Below are positions 57,894-64,000 of a DNA stretch of 64,000 nucleotides, one piece after another. The position numbers were made by a program, and so were the translations under genes. Within the stretch, counting starts at the first letter, position 1, and every line of letters starts with the position of its first letter. Origin of the DNA: Ditylenchus dipsaci (Eukaryota > Nematoda > Chromadorea > Rhabditida > Anguinidae). The notes beneath the pieces are model-generated. The model was not told where the DNA came from. It saw only the letters and a list, made by a program, of their open reading frames with translations, and ran no database searches. The stretch spans positions 659,005 to 723,004 of the forward strand of contig SADC01000021.1 of NCBI GenBank assembly GCA_004194705.1. The letters run 5' to 3'.

Positions 57894-58714
57894 CTCATGA
57901 GCTACTTTATCTTTCTGTAGTTGCATAAATATCACTTCGACCAAAAATAAAAATTAAATTTATCAAAGATCCCTAAAATGAGAATTTATAAAATAGCACT
58001 TATTTTACAAAACGCCCATAACTTTCAGTATATCAATTTTTCTAGAACATGCTTTATGGCATCTGAAAGCACACATTCTGCGCTACGAAATGACGTGTTA
58101 TTTTATCATACATGTTCTTCAGATTGATTCACAAAACCGTGTTGAAAGTCCGGCTGGGGAATATAAGGATTTTAAGGATTATGTTTTAGATAGCCTATTC
58201 GTAAGCACTGCACACCCTATAAAGCCAATTAAAGACTTTGTGATTTGTGAAGCATTTAGAATCGTTTTGCACTATTTTCTGTCCTATTTGTGCAAAAAAA
58301 ATTCAAAAGACGCGCATTTCAATTTTTGGTCAACAATTTTAGCGATGTTTTGTATTCTTGTTAATATCTTTGAGTTGCTTCATGACAAAATTATGATATA
58401 TAGCTTTTTTGTAGCTGAGTGAACAAGCTTCCTTATGCATATTCATTTCTTTCAATACATCACTAATTTCAAGACAAAAAGAGGATTTAAAAGCTACTTT
58501 ACATTTTATGAAATACGTATTTTTTTTGATAAACTTCTATAATTATATGTTTTTTCTGTAATTTTTAAAAAATCTGATAATGATTTCAGATTCTACATGA
58601 AACACTGGTTTAAAGGTTGCTGTGGTCTGATGTAATCTATGCTTTCTTATGAATAATTTTCGAATAAGTATAACGGTGTGCATTAATTTCTGAACACCAC
58701 CATAATAAGTCCTT

Positions 58715-60094
58715 TTAAGATTCTCCGGCAGCTAGTGCATCAAAAGCATATTGAGCTAGGAGAAAACAATGCTCCCTGGACTTTTGGTTCGCTTCATGTT
58801 TGATGCTGGACTCCAAACATGTAAGCTTTTGATAGATAGCTCTGGACGGTTTGTGGTCTCCCACAGCATTGTTTATGTCCTTTGACAGGAACAATCCCAT
58901 AACCGTGTTGTCTGGTTTGTGAGAACTATTAGCCCTCGATCTGGTTCTAACACGAGCTGAGTTCGTATCTGAAGCTAGCTTCCTGGACTTCACTTTTACT
59001 GGACTCAAGCTGACACTGTCACCACTACTAGATTCGCGAGGAGTCTCTATTACTAGATCCTGATCGCGTGAGCTTCGGGAACCCTTTTTTCCAAAATTAT
59101 TAGGTACGAGCATTACATTAAGCATGCCGACCAATTCTGATTTTTCTCGCACATCACTGTCTCTGGACCACATACTGGACTCCTCACACCACAATTTACT
59201 AGATTTACTCGTACTGGACCTATCATAACTGGATGTTTCTGCCGTCCGCAACGAAATGGTGCTGGATGTCTCTAAGCATGAAGCTCCTGGATAGTGAGAC
59301 ATGACAGTCTTAGAAGGAACTGACCGTTCACCGGCGTCGACCTGAAGTACACTATTAACGTACGTCATTCGACCTGGACTCGTCGGAATACTGGCCACCG
59401 ACACACTCGACAGAACTGGTTCCTCCTCTGCCTGGACTTTGATATCTGTAGTCGAACTACACCGAATCTCACTCGATAGAGCTGAACCAAAAGACTGGAC
59501 TGGTTCAACTATCGCAACTGGATTCTTTTTCTGGATCGTAAGTAAGGCCGAAGTCGATTGAACATTTCTTTCCGTGCAACTAGGACTGTTTTCTCCACAT
59601 GAACTTTTAATGCTACTAGTAATAAGAGAAGGGGCTAGGTTCACAGTACCAAAGCAAGTGAGTGACCTATGGCCAATGTTCACAATACCCGAGCAAGCGA
59701 GAGACCTCGGTGGGTTCGCAGTACTGGGGCAAGTGAGTGACCTTGACGGCAGGCTCACAGTACCTGGGCAAGTGAGTGACCTAGGGCCAAAACTATTACT
59801 TTTAGCAGTATTAAAACAGGTCGACAAAATAATCGCTGGTGTCGGAACGACATGTACTTTCGCACAAGCCGCCTTACACTGGACTTTCCTACCATCTAAA
59901 ATACCTTCTCCACATGTACCCATGGTGCTACCAGTAATGGGGGATGAATAAGAAATAGGAAAATGCGTCGTGTTATCCACTTCATAGAGTGGGGAATCAA
60001 AACCAGAATACGACCTAGACCTAGGGGGATTACTCGCAGCACTAAGTGGACACGTAGACAAAGTATTTATTACTGGAACACACATATCAACCAA
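58715..60094 (-). CDS. Uncharacterised 459-residue Ser/Thr-rich protein with internal repeats
   Basis: One uninterrupted frame from ATG 60094 to stop 58715, by far the longest in the window. The N-terminal half is Ser/Thr/Pro-rich, low in charge, and includes four units of about 15 residues around RSLTCPGTVS, RSLTCPSTAN, RSLACSGIVN and RSLTCFGTVN. The middle is acidic/serine-rich, then SPVKVKSRKLASDTNSARVR is basic. The C-terminus is a predicted helix, YQKLTCLESSIKHEANQKSR-EHCFLLAQYAFDAL. No membrane segment, signal peptide or known domain is visible. DNA upstream (60100-60750) is unusually rich in CTGGA/CTGGCAC motifs. It could be a host gene exon or the first ORF of a retroelement; the gag-like frame at 56.1-56.8 kb is on the other strand. 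Confidence 0.5.
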   Translation of the reverse strand: MVDMCVPVINTLSTCPLSAASNPPRSRSYSGFDSPLYEVDNTTHFPISYSSPITGSTMGTCGEGILDGRKVQCKAACAKVHVVPTPAIILSTCFNTAKSNSFGPRSLTCPGTVSLPSRSLTCPSTANPPRSLACSGIVNIGHRSLTCFGTVNLAPSLITSSIKSSCGENSPSCTERNVQSTSALLTIQKKNPVAIVEPVQSFGSALSSEIRCSSTTDIKVQAEEEPVLSSVSVASIPTSPGRMTYVNSVLQVDAGERSVPSKTVMSHYPGASCLETSSTISLRTAETSSYDRSSTSKSSKLWCEESSMWSRDSDVREKSELVGMLNVMLVPNNFGKKGSRSSRDQDLVIETPRESSSGDSVSLSPVKVKSRKLASDTNSARVRTRSRANSSHKPDNTVMGLFLSKDINNAVGDHKPSRAIYQKLTCLESSIKHEANQKSREHCFLLAQYAFDALAAGES

Positions 60095-60099
60095 GACAA

Positions 60100-60750
60100 A
60101 CTATCCGGAGACTGGTAAGTTCGTCTTCTTCATCACCACTGGAGTCCTCTTAGTAGGCACATTCGAGCATTCGCAAGCTGCTGGACTGGCACAAGACTGG
60201 CACTGGCTGGAGACTGGACGGAGGCTGGAGCAATTCCCACTGGCTAGCGCGTTCGGCTTGACGTGGACCCATTTCATTTCCCCGCTTCACCGGCTCAGGG
60301 GAATAGACGCGACTGGAGGCCGGAGACGAAACCATGTGTGAGCAGAATAGCTAGTAGGAGAATCCAGAAGAGTAGACGACTGCACAGAGATCAAAGCCTG
60401 AAAAGAAGATCCAGCCCTGGAATGGCTGGAATGGTAATAATCATGACTCTCATAGTCATGAATTGGATGCTAGCATTCTGGACAGCAAGACATCTTTGTC
60501 CGCTGGTGCTATGCTAGAGTCATCCTGACTGGACCTGTGACTCGACAGTGACTACCAAAAAGGATTCTGGAGTTATGAGAGCAAAGCTCACTGGTATTCA
60601 AAGCACTAGTAGACTGAGAACTGGATTTAATGGGAGCTAGACTCCGTCACATTGAAAGATTCGATACTAGATGTAGCAGAGCGAAAAATAGCTGGAAGAT
60701 CCGAGCCGCCACGCTGTCGTAGATAAACTCACTAACCTTAAGTAGCGGAA
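60100..60750. repeat. CTGGACTGG-rich region upstream of the 459-codon frame
   Basis: Dense CTGGACTGGC, GGAGACTGGACGGAGGCTGGA and related motifs with GC content above the surroundings. No splice-bounded frame on either strand is convincing. The following 60750-61700 shows nothing I can name. Confidence 0.35.
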
Positions 60751-61708
60751 ACATCATAGAAAAATGCGTCATCAGAAACTAAACAAAATATTTTATACTG
60801 ACTCAATTCGTTTGAACGCCCTTTCTCTATAATGTCTTCACAAGACAGAAGATCGTTTGAATTCATCATATTACTGGTATTTACTACTGGAATTGTGTTT
60901 CCCTAGGAAACTCTGGTATTGTTCTGGAGCGCGGGAAAATGAGGAATTCAACAATCCTCACATAACATAAAATGCTTAAAACAAAAAATTTGAATTCAAA
61001 ATGTTTTTTAAAACGAATTTGTCTCTCTATACGAAGATCTTGATTTGGTCTGTTGACGTGTTTTACACGCCGTGGAGGACGTATGCAAAAAATGCAAATT
61101 CATGGTGTTTTGTGCAAAAGTTAGATGCAAAAAAGTTCATTCGAAAAATTCTTGGCGTTTTGTTTAAGTTGAACCGATTATAAGGCTTGAGTGTAGAATC
61201 GATAACTTGATCCATTGATTTATGGTTGGTCGCAGACACCTGTAGATAATAATCTGTTAGATTACGATAAGACCTAAAAATGAGTGAAGTAAATCTTAGA
61301 AGTGCCTAACTCTCGCTAGGCAGCCTCTTGACGTTAACGTGCCCGGACAGTTATGTTTCAACAACGGCCTAGCCATACTGTCTGGGGGTGGAGTACGAAG
61401 GCACATAGAGAGTCGCATATCGACTACATACAGCTCGACAAAATCAACTGTTGACACATATTCAAAAAAAAATTGACGTTACATTCGTTCATGAACTTGT
61501 CCAGCCGCATGAAGTCGCATTGCTATACGTGTGAAAAATCAAAATTTACCTTCCTAGCTAACCTAAAATCACAAATATAAAAGTTTTGAAAGTCCTTCCA
61601 GTGAAGTCTGCGACATCTACCTGAAAATAAGCTGTGAAAGGTGTGTATATTGGCTAAAGACCAATGAAAAACCCAAGCTTTTACCCATATCCCTAAAAAA
61701 CAGACTTA

Positions 61709-61946
61709 AAGGGGCATGATCGTGCCCGATGGGGAGAAAAAGGCGCGAACCAGCAGTTCTTTTTTTCTCGATAAATGTTTACATTCGTTCTTGTCTAGAT
61801 TTTTTAAGTTTTCTGTCTAGTTTTTAAAAGCAGTATAAGGTCTATCATATCAGATTTGACGCAGAACGAGTGAAAAATGGGACGATTCGAAAAAATTCGA
61901 AAAAACTGCTGGTTCGCGCCTTAACGCACGGGCATGCCCCTTTAAA
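61709..61946. mobile_element. Palindromic element, TTAAAGGGGCATG ends
   Basis: TTAAAGGGGCATGATCGTGC and GCACGGGCATGCCCCTTTAA are inverted; inside, GGCGCGAACCAGCAGTTCTT and AAAACTGCTGGTTCGCGCC mirror each other. A single arm of the same element is at 3770-3815. Non-coding. Confidence 0.6.
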
Positions 61947-61984
61947 GTAAGGCATCTGGCAACTGTAAAAATCTATATTTTGCG

Positions 61985-62105
61985 CAGAAAAGATTGAATT
62001 TGCGGCAAAAAAGAGTAAATTTGCGGCAGAAAAAAGTATATTTGCGGCAGAAAAAAAGTATATTTGCGGCAAAAAAAATATATTTGCGGCGAAAAAAGTA
62101 TTGCC
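61985..62105. repeat. TATATTTGCGGCAGAAAAAAG tandem array (single TIR-like)
   Basis: Six units of about 20 bp with the core ATTTGCGGC(A)GAAAAAAG, ending AGTATTGCCCCTAAAAAACT. It has the style of a MULE-like tandem TIR, but the partner array is not in the window. Confidence 0.5.
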
Positions 62106-62288
62106 CCTAAAAAACTAGAGTTCGGTGATGGAAAGTTTCCACGGAAAATTTCTGGAAACTTTCCGGAAGATTCCGGAAAGCATTAAGATTCTTTCCAAAG
62201 CTTGAAATTTGGAAGATTCCTTTGGGCGCAAATTCAAATGTCTTACATGTCCTTGTTATTGCTGTCTTCGGCGTTAAGCGAATTGATC

Positions 62289-63230
62289 GGTCACGGACAA
62301 AATCCTGCCGCGCCGAAATCCTGCCGCCCATGATCCTGCCGGCCGAAATCCTGCCGCCATAATCTTGCCGCGGCCGAAATCCTGCCCGGGACAAAATACT
62401 GCCGTACAAAAATTAAGAAAATTACTGGCTGCAAGGCGAGACTGCACACTCTGTTGGAGAATTACAGCTTTATCAAGATCATGGAACAGCACAATCACGA
62501 AGTGGATCCGCAGCAGTGCACGTGGCTCAAATAAAATCGAATGTACGAAGTATATGGCACCTCAGTCGCAAGATGTAGGTGCTAGACATGTTGACTTTGA
62601 TTAATAATGTGTTTTGAGAAACCGGTTCAAATCTTTACAAAACGTGTTGCAGAATTTCTCCAATGCTGGTCTCGGAGCAACTGAAGAAAAGCGCAATCAG
62701 GAAGCAAGTACGAAAAAACTCGAATCAAGAATCAAGTACCGGTGGATCCGTCAATTGGCATCCGTCAATTGGCCGTTTTCTCGGGGAACTGAAACAAGCG
62801 CAGAAGCTCCAGGATCACAGCTACGAACAGTGTCTAGGCAGGTCATCCAGAGCCGAAGAAGCGAAAAAAGTATGAAGTCGCCGATCAAAACATTCTGGCT
62901 CGAGTGCAAATGTATGGAGAAACTAACCTAATGGAATACTTCAGAAGATCGGCCTATAAAATTTTGTCATGGATCAGTAAATTTTGTTGTTATGTTTGTT
63001 GTTACGAATATGTTTATTTTTGTTATGAAATTTGATTGAATAAAATTGTTATGTTTTGAAAATATGGATTTTGGATTGGTTTTGGGGTGATTTTGATGCG
63101 GCAGTATTTGTCCCGGGCAGGTTTTCGGCCGCAGCAGGATTATGGGCGGCAGGATTTCGGCTGGCAGGATTACGGGCGGCAGGATTTCGGCCGCGGCAGG
63201 ATTTCGGCGCGGCAGGATTTTGTCACGTCC
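62289..63230. mobile_element. MULE element with FLYWCH gene remnant, AAATCCTGCCG tandem TIRs, 11-bp TSD
   Basis: The ends GGTCACGGACAAAATCCTGC and GCAGGATTTTGTCACGTCC are inverted. The direct repeat GCGAATTGATC flanks both sides (62278-62288, 63231-63241). Six to seven units of GAAATCCTGCCGC lie inside each end. The middle holds parts of a MULE-type transposase gene: a FLYWCH finger and a C-terminal segment, with the catalytic core missing. The insertion site lies in an end of the TTGATCCACACCGAA family (63235-63305). 942 bp. Confidence 0.85.
62405..62960 (+). pseudogene. MULE-type transposase remnant: FLYWCH finger plus C-terminal segment
   Basis: 62415-62535 reads KKITGCKARLHTLLENYSFI then KIMEQHNHEVDPQQC; the GCKARLHT..EQHNHEVD pattern (Cys then H-x-H) is the second half of a FLYWCH zinc finger. 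From about 62715 another frame gives STGGSVNWHPSIGRFLGELK, YEQCLGRSSRAEEAKKVYEV and ARVQMYGETNLMEYFRRSAY, which fits the helical region after the catalytic core in FLYWCH-containing MULE proteins. The DDE core between them is absent, and introns or frame changes separate the parts. This ties the tandem-TIR elements in the window to Mutator-like transposons. Confidence 0.65.
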
Positions 63231-63234
63231 GCGA

Positions 63235-63305
63235 ATTGATCCACACCGAATTGATCCACACCGAATTGATCCACACACGAATTGATCCACACCGAATTGA
63301 TCCAC
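63235..63305. repeat. GAATTGATCCACACC tandem array
   Basis: Five units of GAATTGATCCACACC(GA), directly next to the right TSD of the MULE element. The left flank of that element (GTTAAGCGAATTGATC) belongs to the same sequence class, also seen at 45190-45240. Confidence 0.55.
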
Positions 63306-63411
63306 AAAAATTTTGTCCCGACACGAAATGCTTTTAAATCTTTGTCTTGAAGAGCTTACTCGTTAATTCAAACATTTTTCTGTGAAACAGCGATCTCCCA
63401 TGCACCAACTA

Positions 63412-63724
63412 AACCAAGTGGTCGTCCACTTGGTTCAAAATTTTTTTTTACGTTTTTGGGTTCCAAACCTGTTTTCTGGACTGATTCAGGCATGCTGAAG
63501 ATTGTTTCATAGTGGTAAACGCCGTTTTCTCGAGTATTTTTTGAATTTTGGGCAATAATTTGATTTCACCAAAATCAATTATTGCCCAATACTCAAAAAA
63601 TACCTGAGGAAACGGCATTTTACTATTATCAAACCGTCTTCAGCATGTCCGAGACAGTCCAGAAAACAGGTTTAGAACATAAAAAACATAAAAAAAATCT
63701 TGATCCAAGTGACGACCACTTGGT
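63412..63724. mobile_element. CCAAGTGGTCGTCCACTTGG-family palindromic MITE, copy 4
   Basis: ACCAAGTGGTCGTCCACTTG at the left and CAAGTGACGACCACTTGG at the right; GGCATGCTGAAGATTGTTTC and its inverse inside; centre AAAATCAATTATTGCCCAA. A further left arm begins at 63868 and runs past the window end. Confidence 0.7.
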
Positions 63725-63867
63725 TATGTTGTACCCAGGTAGTTTACCTAGATTGGGGAACTTAGTAGCAAGGCCACTTGGTGTCATCCGATTCACCTTG
63801 AGTGGTTCCATATCCCTATTTTTTCTGTAACTTAATCTCGATTCTCATAAATAATCCTATACCAACA

Positions 63868-64000
63868 TAGCCAAGTGGTCGTCGACTTGGATCAAGAATT
63901 TTTTTCTGTTTTTCATCTTCTAAAACTTGTTTTCTGGACTGTCTCGACATGCTGAAGATGGTTTGATATAGTAAAATGCCTTTTTCTCAGGTATTTTTAG
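63868..64000. mobile_element. CCAAGTGGTCG-family MITE, copy 5, cut by the window end
   Basis: AGCCAAGTGGTCGTCGACTT, then ACATGCTGAAGATGGTTTGA, identical in plan to the left arm of copy 4. The right arm lies outside the window. Confidence 0.65.

Noticed and set aside
59574..59951. 125-codon plus-strand frame
   Set aside because: It is antisense to the 459-codon minus-strand frame, and its repeats mirror the repeats of that frame.

Overview
The window is animal nuclear DNA. Genes are split by short GT-AG introns, mostly about 45-60 nt and often ending in TTTTCAG. Minus-strand and plus-strand genes carry AATAAA signals. The protein families are metazoan (SEFIR/IL-17 receptor, FLYWCH and BED zinc fingers), and transposons are extremely dense. 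The intron style suggests a small-intron ecdysozoan such as a nematode, but the species cannot be fixed from this sequence. There is no sign of bacterial, plasmid or CRISPR DNA.

Host genes. (1) 0.5-2.6 kb, minus: a seven-finger C2H2 zinc-finger protein, 5' end not found. (2) 5.65-46.7 kb, minus: one giant gene for an IL-17-receptor-like protein (signal peptide, ectodomain, transmembrane helix, SEFIR domain, C-terminal tail), 12 exons whose phases all agree, about 741 residues over 41 kb. (3) 27.7-28.9 kb, plus: general transcription factor TFIIB, lying antisense inside the 17.8-kb intron of gene 2. (4) 47.4-48.3 kb, minus: mitochondrial ribosomal protein S16, five exons, complete. Relics include a midasin AAA fragment (31.1-31.7 kb), a probable intermediate-filament pseudogene (11.8-12.2 kb), an alpha-tubulin fragment (24.6-24.8 kb) and several unidentified exons or ORFs.

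Mobile DNA fills most of the rest. Target-site duplications (TSDs) can be read directly for many elements. hAT elements have 8-bp TSDs; one 3.1-kb copy at 24.1-27.2 kb has a full BED-hAT transposase and has picked up an alpha-tubulin fragment. pogo/Tigger-like elements have TA TSDs, piggyBac-like ones TTAA, and there is a Harbinger transposase relic. A large Mutator-like (MULE) class has 8-11-bp TSDs, ends that begin with GG, and terminal inverted repeats built from tandem 15-22-bp units. One MULE-like element (62.3-63.2 kb) encodes FLYWCH and transposase C-terminal pieces. Another (16.1-20.0 kb) carries a FLYWCH-like/Ulp1 cysteine-protease gene. Many elements are nested inside each other.

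Technical note: at least eight otherwise intact exons, in host genes and in a young transposon, contain one missing base in a homopolymer or short repeat. That pattern looks more like systematic assembly error than pseudogene decay, and it breaks the single-frame ORFs of real genes here.
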